From Sphingomonas cavernae (GTDB taxonomy: Bacteria; Pseudomonadota; Alphaproteobacteria; Sphingomonadales; Sphingomonadaceae): 64,000 nt of DNA. A program made the translations under genes and the position numbers. The stretch lies in contig NZ_QYUM01000004.1 of NCBI RefSeq assembly GCF_003590775.1, positions 310,001 through 374,000 on the forward strand, written 5' to 3'. Positions 37,937-48,168 of this stretch are shown here, in pieces; positions within the stretch are counted from its first letter, which is position 1; each line of letters opens with the position of its first letter. Below the pieces are notes generated by a model. That model was not told where the DNA came from and did no database searches. It saw only the letters and a program-made list of their open reading frames with translations.

Positions 37937-38773
37937 TCAATTGAGCGCTGCGGGAAAGGCGGGCAGTTCCGCCATATCGCGCGGATCGTGCTGGATGATC
38001 ACGCGCGCCTGCAGGTTCTTTGCGATTTCCTCGAACCGGTCGTGCGAGGCAAGCGTGTCGGCGCGGTTGGTGTTGAAGCTGGGCACGCCGCGCACCGCGC
38101 GGTTCTCGCGAAAATGATACTGATCTCCCGAGAGCAGCACGGCACCGCTCTTGGGCAGCCGTACCAGCAAGGCACTGTGCCCCGGCGTATGGCCGGGCAT
38201 GGTGAGCATCGTGACCGTGCCATCACCGAAGACGTCAAGATCGCCTTTGACCGGCCGCACCTTGCCCTTGCCCGAGAGCCAGTGCGTCAACTGCTGCGCC
38301 GAGCGATCTTCGGGCTTCATCGCCTTGACCGCATTCCAGTCGCCTTCGCCCATCAGCAGTTCGGCACCCGGAAATTCAGCCGCGCCGCCGGTATGATCGG
38401 GGTGATAATGGCTGATGCCAACATAAGTGATCGCGCCCGGCTGGATGCCGCTTTCCTTGAGCTTGTCGGTCAGGCTCTTGTCGAGGGTCAGCCCCGGCGG
38501 GCCATTGGTGGCGCCGACAAGTTGTGCCGTCAGCCCGGTATCCCAGAGCAGCACGCCCTTGGGATGACGGATCAGGAAACAGCCCGCGACAAGTTCACGC
38601 TTCTCGCCCTTAAAGCGCATCGTATCGGAGAACCAGGCAAGATCCTCCTGCTTCAACTGGCCGCACTGAATCGCCTGCAGCGTGATCTTCGCCTCGCCCT
38701 GCGCCATCGCGGCCCAGGCGGCGATCCCGCTCAGAAGCGCGCCACCGAACAGCAGCACCATTACCCTTTTCAT
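37937..38773 (-). CDS. MBL-fold hydrolase, N-acyl-homoserine-lactonase-like, secreted
   Basis: 278-residue protein with an N-terminal signal/anchor ([20 protein letters not shown]). Metal motif [19 protein letters not shown], then MPGHTPGHS and SGDQYHF; C-terminal [10 protein letters not shown]. The overall layout resembles the AttM/AiiA lactonase group, but specificity cannot be read off. It lies 10 bases after leuC and seven before leuD, so all three are one transcript. Confidence 0.85.
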   Translation of the reverse strand: MKRVMVLLFGGALLSGIAAWAAMAQGEAKITLQAIQCGQLKQEDLAWFSDTMRFKGEKRELVAGCFLIRHPKGVLLWDTGLTAQLVGATNGPPGLTLDKSLTDKLKESGIQPGAITYVGISHYHPDHTGGAAEFPGAELLMGEGDWNAVKAMKPEDRSAQQLTHWLSGKGKVRPVKGDLDVFGDGTVTMLTMPGHTPGHSALLVRLPKSGAVLLSGDQYHFRENRAVRGVPSFNTNRADTLASHDRFEEIAKNLQARVIIQHDPRDMAELPAFPAALN

Positions 38774-38783
38774 GGCGTCCCCC

Positions 38784-40214
38784 TTATCCCATCAATTCGC
38801 GCACATCGGTCAGCCTGCCCGTCACGGCCGCTGCGGCAGCCATGGCGGGGGACAGCAGATGGGTTCTCGAGCCCGGCCCCTGCCGTCCCATGAAATTACG
38901 ATTGGACGTAGAGGCGCAGCGTTCGCCCGCGGGCACCTTGTCCGGGTTCATGCCCAGGCACATCGAGCAGCCGGGCTCGCGCCATTCGAAGCCCGCCTCG
39001 GTGAAGACGCGGTCGAGCCCTTCCTGCTCGGCCTGGAACTTGACCAGCCCCGAACCCGGCACGACCAGCGCCTGCTTGATGCCCGGCGCGACATGGCGCC
39101 CTCGCACGATCTCCGCGGCGGCGCGCAGATCCTCGATCCGGCTGTTGGTGCAACTCCCGATGAAGATATTCTCGATCGTCACATCTTCCATGCGCTGGCC
39201 TGCGGCGAGGCCCATATAGTCGAGCGATTTCTGCGCCGCCTCGCGCTTGGAGGCGTCGGCAAAGCTCTGCGGATCGGGCACGACACCGGTGATCGGCACT
39301 ACGTCTTCGGGGCTGGTACCCCAGGTGACATTGGGGACGATCTCGGCGGCGTCGAGCGTGACGACACGGTCATATTGCGCGCCTGGGTCGGTCGCGAGCA
39401 ACTTCCACCAGGCGACGGCCTTGTCCCACTCCGCGCCCTTGGGCGCCATCGGGCGATCCTTGAGATAGGCAAAGGTCTTCTCGTCGGGCGCGATCAGGCC
39501 GGCGCGCGCGCCACCCTCGATCGACATGTTGGAGACCGTGAGCCGCCCCTCGACCGACATCTCGCGGAAGACCGAGCCGGTATATTCGATGACATAGCCG
39601 GTGCCGCCTGCGGCGCCGATCTTACCGATGATCGCCAGAATGACGTCCTTGGGCGTGACGCCCGCGCCGAGTTCGCCATCGACGCGGATTTCCATCGTCC
39701 TGGATTGCTTCAAGAGCAGCGTTTGCGTGGCGAGCACATGCTCGACCTCGCTCGTGCCGATACCGAAGGCGAGCGCGCCGAGCGCGCCATGCGCCGCGGT
39801 GTGGCTGTCTCCGCACACCAGCGTGCAGCCCGGCAGGGTGAAGCCCTGTTCAGGGCCGACGACATGGACGATGCCCTGCTCGCGATCGGTGGCGCCGATA
39901 TAGCGTATGCCGAATTCGGGTGCATTCTTCTCCAGCGCAGCCAGTTGCTGCGCAGACATCGGATCGGCGATCGGCAGCTTGTGCCCCGCGGCGTCGACGC
40001 GCGGCGTGGTCGGCAGGTTGTGATCGGGCACGGCAAGCGTGAGGTCGGGGCGACGCACCTTGCGGCCCGACGCCCTGAGGCCCTCGAATGCCTGCGGGCT
40101 CGTCACTTCATGAACGAGGTGACGGTCGATATAAATAAGGCAGGTGCCGTCGTCGCGTTTCTCGACAACGTGCGAATCCCAGATCTTTTCGTAAAGCGTG
40201 CGCGGTCCAGTCAT
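38784..40214 (-). CDS. leuC: 3-isopropylmalate dehydratase large subunit
   Basis: 476-residue aconitase-family large subunit. [4Fe-4S] cysteines are seen in [13 protein letters not shown] and [11 protein letters not shown]. Also [20 protein letters not shown], a classic aconitase segment, and [19 protein letters not shown]. The start at 40214 ([12 protein letters not shown]) matches the family; upstream ATGs exist at 40229 and 40244. First gene of the leu cluster. Confidence 0.96.
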   Translation of the reverse strand: MTGPRTLYEKIWDSHVVEKRDDGTCLIYIDRHLVHEVTSPQAFEGLRASGRKVRRPDLTLAVPDHNLPTTPRVDAAGHKLPIADPMSAQQLAALEKNAPEFGIRYIGATDREQGIVHVVGPEQGFTLPGCTLVCGDSHTAAHGALGALAFGIGTSEVEHVLATQTLLLKQSRTMEIRVDGELGAGVTPKDVILAIIGKIGAAGGTGYVIEYTGSVFREMSVEGRLTVSNMSIEGGARAGLIAPDEKTFAYLKDRPMAPKGAEWDKAVAWWKLLATDPGAQYDRVVTLDAAEIVPNVTWGTSPEDVVPITGVVPDPQSFADASKREAAQKSLDYMGLAAGQRMEDVTIENIFIGSCTNSRIEDLRAAAEIVRGRHVAPGIKQALVVPGSGLVKFQAEQEGLDRVFTEAGFEWREPGCSMCLGMNPDKVPAGERCASTSNRNFMGRQGPGSRTHLLSPAMAAAAAVTGRLTDVRELMG

Positions 40215-40295
40215 AACCCGACCGCCCATAAACCCATTCCTCATTGCCGGGAAAGCGGGAAGTTTGCAATTTTCGTGCGCATCCGGCCAGAACGG

Positions 40296-41585
40296 CTATC
40301 GCGCGCTCGCAGTCATCGTTCCCCCGGCCCCCGACGCCGGCACATTGCCCAGATCCGCCCAATCGGTGAAGGGCTGCTGGTAAAGCATATCCATCAGCTC
40401 AAGCTGGATGCCGACGGGCTTGTTGCTCTGCGAATTCCACAGCATCGCGATCCCCGCCTTTTTCACAGGATCGAACAGGATCAGCGAGCGATAGCCATTG
40501 ACCGCCCCGCGATGTCCGACAATCGGGTGACCGGCATAGCTATAATCGCGCCAACCCATCGCATAATGCGCGTTCTTGAGCGCATAATCGACGCGTCCGC
40601 CGCCGTGCGGCGTCGCGACGACGGGCGCATGGACACGGTCGAGCAATTTTGCCGAGAGCACGCCGGGCGCGCCGCCCATCTGCGCGCGCATCCATTTCGC
40701 AAGGTCGAAGATCGACGAGTTGACGCCGCCCGCGGCGGGCACGCGATAATAGTTGTCGTTGACCTCGATCGTGCGCTGGCCGACATGCGGCCGCGCCCAG
40801 CTCACCGCGCTCTGAAGTCCCGCACGATCGGTGCTCGCGCTCGCCATGCCGAGCGGGCCGAAAATCTTCTCGCGTACCAGCACACCATAGGGCTTGCCCG
40901 TCACGCGCTGGACGATCTCTGCCGAAGTATCGAAGGCGACGTTTTGATAGGTGTAGCAGGTCGACGGCGCGCAATAGGGCGACAGCCCTGCCAGCATGCC
41001 GCGTATCAGCGTCGGGTCCTGTCCGGCCTCAAGCTTGTCGTCATAGGCGTTACGGACGATGCCGGTACGGTGCGAGAGCAGGTCAGCGACCGTGACGCGC
41101 CCCTCATTTCCACCCGGCAACCGCAGCGAGGTCTGATACTGCGTGACGGGTGCGTCGAGGGACAGCTTGCCCTCATCTGCAAGGCGGTTGACAAGCGCGG
41201 ACGCAACGCCCTTGGACAGCGAGGCCCAGCGGAACACGGTGCCCGTCGTCACCGGATCGCCGGTGCCGGCGGCGGTGACCCCATAGCCCTTCACGAAGCG
41301 GATCTGGCCGTTCTCGATCACCGCGACGCCCAGCCCGACCATATCCTTCGACCGCATAAGGTGCTGAAGGCGCGCGTCGAGCCTGCCATAGTCGACCCGC
41401 TGGGGGCCATCGAAGGCAATCGGATCGGCGATGAGTGCACTGCTCGCAGGCTCGAAGCCATCCGGGCCGTCGCCCGCCGCCTGGCTTGGGCCGGCTTGTG
41501 CGAAACCATAAAGAACGGCCCCTGCAGCGCACATCATTGCGGCAGGCAAGCCGAACGTCCAACGACGCGATCGGGTTGATGTCAT
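40296..41585 (-). CDS. Beta-lactamase-family serine hydrolase, exported
   Basis: 429-residue protein with N-terminal hydrophobic signal. The SxxK nucleophile is WASLSKGVA (Ser122, Lys125), YxN is CYTYQNVAFD, and HRG (GHRGAVNGYRS) replaces the KTG box. These are the class C / esterase / D-peptidase group (S12). No evidence that it hydrolyses beta-lactams. It lies 81 bases upstream of leuC on the same strand. Confidence 0.88.
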   Translation of the reverse strand: MTSTRSRRWTFGLPAAMMCAAGAVLYGFAQAGPSQAAGDGPDGFEPASSALIADPIAFDGPQRVDYGRLDARLQHLMRSKDMVGLGVAVIENGQIRFVKGYGVTAAGTGDPVTTGTVFRWASLSKGVASALVNRLADEGKLSLDAPVTQYQTSLRLPGGNEGRVTVADLLSHRTGIVRNAYDDKLEAGQDPTLIRGMLAGLSPYCAPSTCYTYQNVAFDTSAEIVQRVTGKPYGVLVREKIFGPLGMASASTDRAGLQSAVSWARPHVGQRTIEVNDNYYRVPAAGGVNSSIFDLAKWMRAQMGGAPGVLSAKLLDRVHAPVVATPHGGGRVDYALKNAHYAMGWRDYSYAGHPIVGHRGAVNGYRSLILFDPVKKAGIAMLWNSQSNKPVGIQLELMDMLYQQPFTDWADLGNVPASGAGGTMTASAR

Positions 41586-41726
41586 ATCTATCTCACGACC
41601 CCCAAGGCTCTGTTAAGCCTTTCTGTGGGGTTGAGGCTAAGCCTGTTTCATATTTGTTGCCAAGCGCCAGGGATTCGACCGGTCCCGAAACGAGGCGGTT
41701 TCATCGTAATTTACGCGAGTTCGACG

Positions 41727-42464
41727 TCAGCGCGCGACGATCGCGGATGCCCATGATGCAAAGGCAAGCCAGCCATCGGTTTCCCAGATCGCGATCCTGA
41801 AGACCTGTGATGCGATCAGGAACAGCCCGCCCCAGATCGTCGCCGGGTGCAGTTTGCCGAGCGTCTTCAGGTCCCAGACGATCAAGGGGATGAGGAAAAG
41901 ATCGGGCAGCCCGAAGATCGCGATCGGCCCTGCGATCGGCGGCGGCCACGGCATGCGACCGATCGCGGGCGAGAGCATCCCGATCATGGCGATCAACATC
42001 AGCCGCTTGTGCGTCTGCGGCGTCCTGCGATTGAGCAGCGCCATGACGATCAGACCGCCATAGACGGGCACATCGATCAGCGGGATTGCGAGCCAGCTAA
42101 GCGGCGTCGTTCCGGGCGGATTGGTCGGCCGGTGGACGCCGTAGAGGGCAACCGCGGTTCCGAGCAGGATCATGACGACCGCAAGCGCCATGCCCACCGC
42201 GCCGAGCCGGCGATGGAGATCGGTGCGCCCGGCCGCAACCAGCGAGGTTTGCGTGACGAACAGCAGGATCCAGGATGAAAATACGAGCCCGTGCAGATGC
42301 ACGAGCGGCGTCATCGCGGGCAGCGGCCGTCCCGCATCGATGATCCCGCGCAGATAATAGGTCGGCGCGAAGCCGATGACGACCATGGCGAGGATCGCCA
42401 GCGCCATGCTCGTAAAGAAAATGCGTTCGCCCGAAAGGCGACGACGCCCCGCCACAGTTGCCAT
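41727..42464 (-). CDS. Conserved integral membrane protein
   Basis: 245-residue protein with about seven hydrophobic helices. Paired histidines at HLHGLVFSSWILLFVTQTSL and DLHRRLGAVGM, and a later THKRLM, are consistent with a haem-b-type or DUF2306-like membrane protein, but this is tentative. ATG 42464 has GGGGAG upstream. Function unknown. Confidence 0.7.
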   Translation of the reverse strand: MATVAGRRRLSGERIFFTSMALAILAMVVIGFAPTYYLRGIIDAGRPLPAMTPLVHLHGLVFSSWILLFVTQTSLVAAGRTDLHRRLGAVGMALAVVMILLGTAVALYGVHRPTNPPGTTPLSWLAIPLIDVPVYGGLIVMALLNRRTPQTHKRLMLIAMIGMLSPAIGRMPWPPPIAGPIAIFGLPDLFLIPLIVWDLKTLGKLHPATIWGGLFLIASQVFRIAIWETDGWLAFASWASAIVAR

Positions 42465-42558
42465 GCCCGAACTCCCCACAAGTTCCCGAGACTTTCGTGG
42501 CCGCTGATATCATGTCGGAACCGAAACTTCCATCCCGGCGCAGGCTCGTCGGACGGTG

Positions 42559-42888
42559 TTAGCGCTTACGGACGATCCCCAGCCGCGCCATCACCTCGCG
42601 CGGTATCGTGAAATCCTCTACAATCATCGCGCTGTTGCGAAAGCCGCAAAGCTCGCGCTGGACGATGAAGCCCCAGACCTTGGCGGCGGCCGCGTCGAGC
42701 AGCGCCTCATGCGCGGCGCTGCCACGCTCGCCATCGAAGCCGCGTAGCACCGCAAGCGCGCGCTCCACCTGCCGACCGGCGCGCGCGAGCGATTCCACCT
42801 TCTCGTTGAGCACTTCGGCCTCGAGCGCGCCAAGCGCGGCCTCGCGCGCCTGCGGACGAAGCGCGCCGATATGGGGGCGGACAGCCAT
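42559..42888 (-). CDS. Small conserved hypothetical protein (possibly DUF6665)
   Basis: 109-residue soluble, helical protein (LEAEVLNEKVESLARAGRQV, DAAAAKVWGFIVQRELCGFR, IPREVMARLGIVRKR). From memory it resembles a family catalogued as DUF6665, of unknown role; that link is unsure. It is followed on the same strand by other unrelated genes. Confidence 0.7.
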   Translation of the reverse strand: MAVRPHIGALRPQAREAALGALEAEVLNEKVESLARAGRQVERALAVLRGFDGERGSAAHEALLDAAAAKVWGFIVQRELCGFRNSAMIVEDFTIPREVMARLGIVRKR

Positions 42889-42921
42889 GGCCTGCCGATA
42901 TACGCCGCGGCCGCCCCGGCG

Positions 42922-43611
42922 TCAGCCCGCCTTGCGATAATCCGCGACGATCTCGCCCGCGGCGATCAGTTCCGCCTCATGGCTCGCTTCGCGCCACGTC
43001 TCGGCCAGCGCGGCGGCTTCCCATTGCTGCATCGCGGGGTGCGCGATGACGTGATCGACCCAGCGTTGCCCGGCCGCGCCGACATCGAGTCCGTAGGTGC
43101 GCACCCGGAACGCGACCGGGGCGTAAAAGGCATCGACGGCGCTGAAATCGGCGCCAGCGAGCCACGGCCCGCCAAAGCGATCGAGCCCCTCCGCCCACAG
43201 TTCGGCGATGCGCGCGACATTTCTTTCGAGCGCGGCGCTCGGGGTGCGTGGCTTCACGCGAACGCCGACATTCATCGTGCAGTCGTTGCGGAGCGCACCG
43301 AAGCCGCCGTGCATTTCAGCAACCGCCGAATAGGCCCAGGCACGCGCGGCTTCGTCGGTGGGCCAGACGCCAGGATGACGTTCGGCCAGATAGACGGTGA
43401 TGCCGAGCGAATCCCAGATCGCGCGATCGCCGTCGATCAGACAGGGCACCTGGCCGTTGGGCGAGAAGGCGCGGAAAGCGTCGTAATTGTCGTGGGTTGT
43501 GAAGGGCTCGATCCGATCCTCGAACGCGATGCCCAGCGCCTTCATCAGCAGCCAGGGCCTCAAGGACCAGCTCGAATAGTTCCGGTTTGCGGTGATCAGC
43601 GTGTACGTCAT
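42922..43611 (-). CDS. Glutathione S-transferase family protein
   Basis: 229-residue GST. N-terminal thioredoxin fold (YTLITANRNYSSWSLRPWLL, VPCLIDGDRAIWDSLGITVY), then the all-helical domain (WLAGADFSAVDAFYAPVAFR). The NYSSWSLRPW opening is typical of a bacterial subgroup. Substrate unknown. Confidence 0.88.
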   Translation of the reverse strand: MTYTLITANRNYSSWSLRPWLLMKALGIAFEDRIEPFTTHDNYDAFRAFSPNGQVPCLIDGDRAIWDSLGITVYLAERHPGVWPTDEAARAWAYSAVAEMHGGFGALRNDCTMNVGVRVKPRTPSAALERNVARIAELWAEGLDRFGGPWLAGADFSAVDAFYAPVAFRVRTYGLDVGAAGQRWVDHVIAHPAMQQWEAAALAETWREASHEAELIAAGEIVADYRKAG

Positions 43612-43705
43612 GCGATGTTCCTCCCGCGCCAGCCCCTAGCCGCGCGATCGATTCCGGCCAAAACAAGAATGCGTCTCCATCGATAAGCTGGCCTTATCAA
43701 GGGGA

Positions 43706-44674
43706 TCACACCACCTCCTTGGGCGAGAGATAGTCGGGATCATGGATGATCGGCGGTTCCTCGCCGCGATCGAGCGCTTCGAGGATCTGTGCAAATCCGG
43801 TGCGGCAGCGAAAGCCCAGCAACCGTTCAGCCTTTTCGGCGACATACACACGATCGATATGCGCGGGCAGCGTCCAGCCACGCTTTGCGTAGAGCGCAGC
43901 AGCGCCCGGGAAATAATGTTCGATCACGCGCGGCGCATCCTCGATCAGCGCGGCGCAGCCCTCGCGCGTGAAGGGCGTGGGCGCCGACAGGATGAAGGTC
44001 TCGAAACCGAGCGCGGGCGCACGATCGAGCGCCGCGACATGCGCCTCCACCGCATCCTCGACGGTCAGCCGGCGACCCAGGAACTCGTTGGCCTTGGTGT
44101 TGGGGCCGTCATGGTCGATTTCGCCGGCCATGTCGTCATCCTCGGGGAAGAAACGCCCGGTGCGCAGCACGGTGACGGGCAGCGCCTGCTCCAGATGCGC
44201 GAGGCGGCAGAGCTGCTCGGCGGCGAGCTTGGTGACGCCGTAGATGTTGCGCGGCTGGAGCGGTGCGAGCTCCTCGGTGATCCACGCCGCCTCGCGCGCG
44301 CCGCCCGCCTTGCCCGCGCGGATCGCGGCCGAGATCATCAGCGAGGTGGTCGAGGTGAAGACGAAGCGGTCATTGCCCGCCGCCACCGCGGCCTCGAGCA
44401 GGTTGAGCGTGCCCGTGACGTTGACGTCGATGAAGGCCTGCGCGGGATAGCGCGCGATATCGGGCTTGTGCAGCGCGCCCGCGTGGATCACCGCCTCGAT
44501 ACCATGATCGACAAAGACGCGATCGACGGTCGCGCGATCGGCGACCGACCCGATGATCTGCGTGTGCGCGCCCGGTGCGACGTCCAGCCCGGTGACGTGA
44601 TGCCCCGCCGTGCCCAGCCGGGGGGCCAGATGACGTCCGAGCCAGCCCGAAGAACCTGTCAGAAGTATTCGCAT
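43706..44674 (-). CDS. NAD-dependent epimerase/dehydratase family protein
   Basis: 322-residue extended short-chain dehydrogenase. Rossmann motif LLTGSSGWLGRHLAPRLG at residues 3-20, and YGVTK carries the catalytic Tyr and Lys (NIYGVTKLAAEQLCRLA). The substrate, likely a sugar nucleotide or a related compound, is not evident. ATG 44674 starts MRILLTG. It is next to a 44726-44814 repeat. Confidence 0.9.
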   Translation of the reverse strand: MRILLTGSSGWLGRHLAPRLGTAGHHVTGLDVAPGAHTQIIGSVADRATVDRVFVDHGIEAVIHAGALHKPDIARYPAQAFIDVNVTGTLNLLEAAVAAGNDRFVFTSTTSLMISAAIRAGKAGGAREAAWITEELAPLQPRNIYGVTKLAAEQLCRLAHLEQALPVTVLRTGRFFPEDDDMAGEIDHDGPNTKANEFLGRRLTVEDAVEAHVAALDRAPALGFETFILSAPTPFTREGCAALIEDAPRVIEHYFPGAAALYAKRGWTLPAHIDRVYVAEKAERLLGFRCRTGFAQILEALDRGEEPPIIHDPDYLSPKEVV

Positions 44675-44725
44675 GCCGTTCGACACTCCTTGGCCGCCGC
44701 CCTCACGCGCCGCCCACCCCACGAT

Positions 44726-44814
44726 CGTCATGCTGAACTTGTTTCAGCATCCATTCGGAAGCGCCCGCGTAACCGGACAAATCGCGTGGACCCTGAAACA
44801 AGTTCAGGGTGACG
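44726..44814. repeat. Inverted-repeat element, GCTGAACTTGTTTCAG type
   Basis: CGTCATGCTGAACTTGTTTC (44726-44745) is repeated inverted as GAAACAAGTTCAGGGTGACG (44795-44814) around a 49-base centre. It resembles widespread intergenic repeats of proteobacteria. It lies between two minus-strand genes and could act as a hairpin terminator for the CoA-transferase operon. Confidence 0.8.
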
Positions 44815-44832
44815 ACGAAGGTGCGAAGAGAA

Positions 44833-45468
<636 letters not shown>

Positions 45469-45487
45469 TCACTCTTGCTCCATCTAT

Positions 45488-45641
45488 CCCCCTCCCTTTC
45501 AAGGGAGGGGCAAGGGGTGGGTCAGCGAAGGCGGGGCTCGACGCCCCGGCTTCGCTTTGGGGTGAAGTAGCAGCGCCTTGAGTCCTTTTGGCTCGCAGAC
45601 GCTCGCACCCACCCCCTTACCCCTCCCTTGAAAGGGAGGGG
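45488..45641. repeat. Large inverted-repeat element inside the CoA-transferase operon
   Basis: CCCCTCCCTTTCAAGGGAGG (45488-45508) is repeated inverted as CCCTCCCTTGAAAGGGAGG (45621-45639), and flanking AAGGGGTGGGT / ACCCACCCCCTT extends the arms. Each arm is itself palindromic. The repeat lies between subunit A and B genes, so it should not terminate fully; it may set subunit ratios. Confidence 0.85.
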
Positions 45642-45652
45642 CTTAATCTATC

Positions 45653-46360
45653 TCACGCCGCCTCCCGCTCGCGCGTCGTCACGAATTCGATCTTCTTGTC
45701 ATAGGGCGCCCCCACGATCATCCGCTTCACATAGATGCCGGGCAGATGGATCGCGTCGGGATCGAGCGAGCCCACGGGCACCACTTCCTCGACCTCGGCG
45801 ACGCAGATCTTCGCGGCGGTCGCCATCGGCTGGTTGAAGTTGCGCGCGGTCTTGCGGAAGATCAGGTTGCCGCTCTCATCGGCCTTCCAGCCCTTGATGA
45901 TCGCGACATCGGCGTAGATGCCGCGTTCGAGGATATAGGTTTCCCCGTCGAACTCCTTGTGCTCCTTGCCCTCGGCGACAAGCGTGCCGACGCCGGTCTT
46001 GGTGTAGAAGCCCGGGATGCCCGCGCCGCCCGCGCGGCAGCGCTCGGCGAGCGTGCCTTGGGGGCAGAACTCGACCTCGAGCTCGCCCGCAAGATATTGC
46101 CGCTCGAACTCCTTGTTCTCGCCGACATAGGAGGAGATCATCTTGGCGACCTGGCGCGTGCGCAGCAGCTTGCCGAGCCCCTCATTGTCGATGCCCGCAT
46201 TGTTCGAGGCGATCGTGAGACCCTTCACCCCTGAATCGCGGATCGCGTCGATCAGCCTTTCGGGGATTCCGCACAGGCCGAAACCGCCCGCGCACATCGT
46301 CATGCCATCGAACAACAGCCCCTCGAGCGCGCTTGCCGCATCGGGATAGAGCTTCTTCAT
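45653..46360 (-). CDS. scoA: 3-oxoacid CoA-transferase subunit A
   Basis: 235-residue alpha subunit ([59 protein letters not shown]-like segment). With ScoB it transfers CoA from succinyl-CoA to acetoacetate, feeding ketone bodies into the cycle. AGGAGGGGACCCG precedes the ATG. A palindromic TTGCA repeat lies ~85 bases upstream. Confidence 0.93.
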   Translation of the reverse strand: MKKLYPDAASALEGLLFDGMTMCAGGFGLCGIPERLIDAIRDSGVKGLTIASNNAGIDNEGLGKLLRTRQVAKMISSYVGENKEFERQYLAGELEVEFCPQGTLAERCRAGGAGIPGFYTKTGVGTLVAEGKEHKEFDGETYILERGIYADVAIIKGWKADESGNLIFRKTARNFNQPMATAAKICVAEVEEVVPVGSLDPDAIHLPGIYVKRMIVGAPYDKKIEFVTTREREAA

Positions 46361-46433
46361 CGGGTCCCCTCCTGAGATCCAGTTTCCGCCGCGGAATAGG
46401 CGCGCGCACGGGGGGCGGTCAATCGCGGCTCGG

Positions 46434-46480
46434 CTGCAATCGCAGTTGCAGAAAATGCAATTGTCGATACTTCTGCAAAT
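46434..46480. promoter_or_regulatory. TTGCA/TGCAA operator cluster upstream of scoA
   Basis: TTGCA-GAAAA-TGCAA (46446-46460) is a perfect inverted repeat, with additional half-sites CTGCAAT (46434-46440) and CTGCAAAT (46473-46480). TTTGCAAA-like half-sites are recognised by short-chain acyl-CoA regulators of the ScfR/RamB/PccR type in related bacteria. The match is a hypothesis. Confidence 0.45.
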
Positions 46481-46490
46481 GTCTTCGTTC

Positions 46491-46576
46491 CGTTGGGGCT
46501 GAGCCTGTCGAAGCCCTTCCCTTTTCTTTTTGGTGGAGGAAGAAGGAAGGGGCTTCGACAGGCTCAGCCCCAGCGG
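46491..46576. repeat. Inverted-repeat element, TGAGCCTGTCGAAG family, copy 2
   Basis: GGGGCTGAGCCTGTCGAAGC (46496-46515) is repeated inverted as GCTTCGACAGGCTCAGCCCC (46552-46571), around a CTTTTC / GAAG centre. Same family as at 35216. It lies upstream of scoA and downstream of the DUF2855 gene. Confidence 0.85.
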
Positions 46577-46620
46577 TGTGAGAAACTGCGAAAGCCGCCA
46601 AAAGCCGCTGAACGCCAGCC

Positions 46621-47715
46621 CTACAACGCGACAATCACCCCCGCGCGCGGATCGGCCTTGCCCGCCACCGCTTCGCGATAGGCGGCAAGCGCGGCGTCGG
46701 GCCCCATGCGCTTGTCGATGTGAAACAGCTTGCGGGCGTCGCCGAGGAAGTTGGTCCAGGCAGCGGCGACGCGCTCGCGAAAACCGCCCGCCCCCCAGTC
46801 CTGCGAGCGCTTCTGGATGCGGCCCGGAGCGAAGAAGCCTACGGCGGGCCAGCGCTTGCCGCCTTCGCCCGTCGCATCCCAGTGCGCCTTGCCGACCACG
46901 AGGCTGAAGCGCAATGCGTCGCCCAGATGCTCGTGCACCGCGCCCGTCACCGTGCTGTTGCCCGCGACGTCGACAAAGGCGGACGGCACCGATGCGTCGA
47001 TGTCGCTGATCGTATCATAGAGCACGAGTTCGTCGTACAGCCCCGTGGCTTCGAGGAACGCCCGGCCGCGCTCTGACGTGAGGCCGATCATGCGCGGCCG
47101 CTGCGCACGTTCGCGCATCGCATGCGCGAAGGAGATCGCGGTCTTGGCCGAAGCGCTGGCGACGATCACCTGTTCCGCGCCATAATCGCCCTCATCCTCG
47201 AACTGATCGGCGATCAACCAGCCGGTGAGGTAGAGCGGGCGAAAGACGGGCCACCACTCACGATCCGCTTCGGCATAATCGCCGAGCGCCGCAACGCGCT
47301 GATATTGGTTATAGACCGCGGGCATGTCGAGCCGGTGCGCGGTCTGATCGGTAAAGCCGGCGGGCCCGACGCGGTCGGGGGTGAGCACCGCGTGCGAGGC
47401 GAGCGGGAAATAGCCGTAAAGCAGTTCGCCGGGATCGAGACCCTCGACCCTGGAGCGCGTCACCGTGGCAAAGCCCCACACGGGAAGCCGCCCCGCGCCA
47501 TCGCCCGAGAAGAAGTCCCAATAACCCTTGCCGTTGCCGAACAGTCCGACCGGATGGCCGAGCGCGGCATAGGTAACATTGTTGGCAGTCATCGCGAATT
47601 CGTCGAGCCGAACCTCGATCTCGCCATCGCCCAACTCCCGCGCACCCTCGTCAACGATACCAGCCTTTGCGATCTCATCGCGATCGACGTCGACCGCCCA
47701 GCGTGCTTCGCTCAT
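46621..47715 (-). CDS. DUF2855 family protein
   Basis: 364-residue protein. It resembles the DUF2855 family ([57 protein letters not shown]). The layout is like an MDR reductase without the usual glycine motif. Function unknown. Confidence 0.85.
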   Translation of the reverse strand: MSEARWAVDVDRDEIAKAGIVDEGARELGDGEIEVRLDEFAMTANNVTYAALGHPVGLFGNGKGYWDFFSGDGAGRLPVWGFATVTRSRVEGLDPGELLYGYFPLASHAVLTPDRVGPAGFTDQTAHRLDMPAVYNQYQRVAALGDYAEADREWWPVFRPLYLTGWLIADQFEDEGDYGAEQVIVASASAKTAISFAHAMRERAQRPRMIGLTSERGRAFLEATGLYDELVLYDTISDIDASVPSAFVDVAGNSTVTGAVHEHLGDALRFSLVVGKAHWDATGEGGKRWPAVGFFAPGRIQKRSQDWGAGGFRERVAAAWTNFLGDARKLFHIDKRMGPDAALAAYREAVAGKADPRAGVIVAL

Positions 47716-47787
47716 AGATCCTCTCCTTGCTCAAGCGGCAGAATGACGCATAACCGTGACAGCACAAGTCATGGACGAGGACTTGCG

Positions 47788-48168
47788 GTGACAGCCACAC
47801 TCCGGATCAAGCGCATCCATGAGCCCGCCGAGTCGAGTGACGGCGCGCGATTCCTCGTCGATCGGCTCTGGCCGCGCGGCATATCCAGGGAAAGGGCGGC
47901 GCTCACCGGCTGGCTGCGCGCGCTGGCGCCGAGCGACCTGCTACGCAAACTCTATCACGGCGCAACCGGGGATTCGGATGCTGCATGGGATGCATTCCGC
48001 AAGGCTTATGTCGACGAACTCGAAATCGGTGGCCCCGATATTACGGCCGCGCTTGCCGAACTCGACGCGGCGCGGATGGCTGGGCCGGTGACCTTGCTCT
48101 ATGCAGCGAAGAATGTGTCGCGCAACAATGCCGCGGCGCTCGCGGAGTGGCTCAACCGACGAGCCTGA
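47788..48168 (+). CDS. DUF488 family protein
   Basis: 126-residue protein (IKRIHEPAESSDGARFLVDR, LWPRGISRERAALTGWLRAL, VTLLYAAKNVSRNNAAALAE), the DUF488 family of unknown function. GTG start at 47788 with GAGGA upstream; the ATG at 47771 is out of frame. It overlaps the convergent SMP-30-like gene by 17 bases. Confidence 0.85.
   Translation: MTATLRIKRIHEPAESSDGARFLVDRLWPRGISRERAALTGWLRALAPSDLLRKLYHGATGDSDAAWDAFRKAYVDELEIGGPDITAALAELDAARMAGPVTLLYAAKNVSRNNAAALAEWLNRRA

Noticed and set aside
38682-41579. A 965-codon open frame antisense to leuC and the serine hydrolase
   Set aside because: It runs through well-supported genes on the other strand, is Arg/His/Asp-rich and has no domain pattern. 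Such frames are common antisense artefacts in GC-rich DNA.
40296-41585. Naming the serine hydrolase a beta-lactamase or linking it to the BlaI system
   Set aside because: S12-type motifs are shared by esterases and peptidases; it lies 7 kb from the BlaI operon and has no BlaI-type operator upstream.
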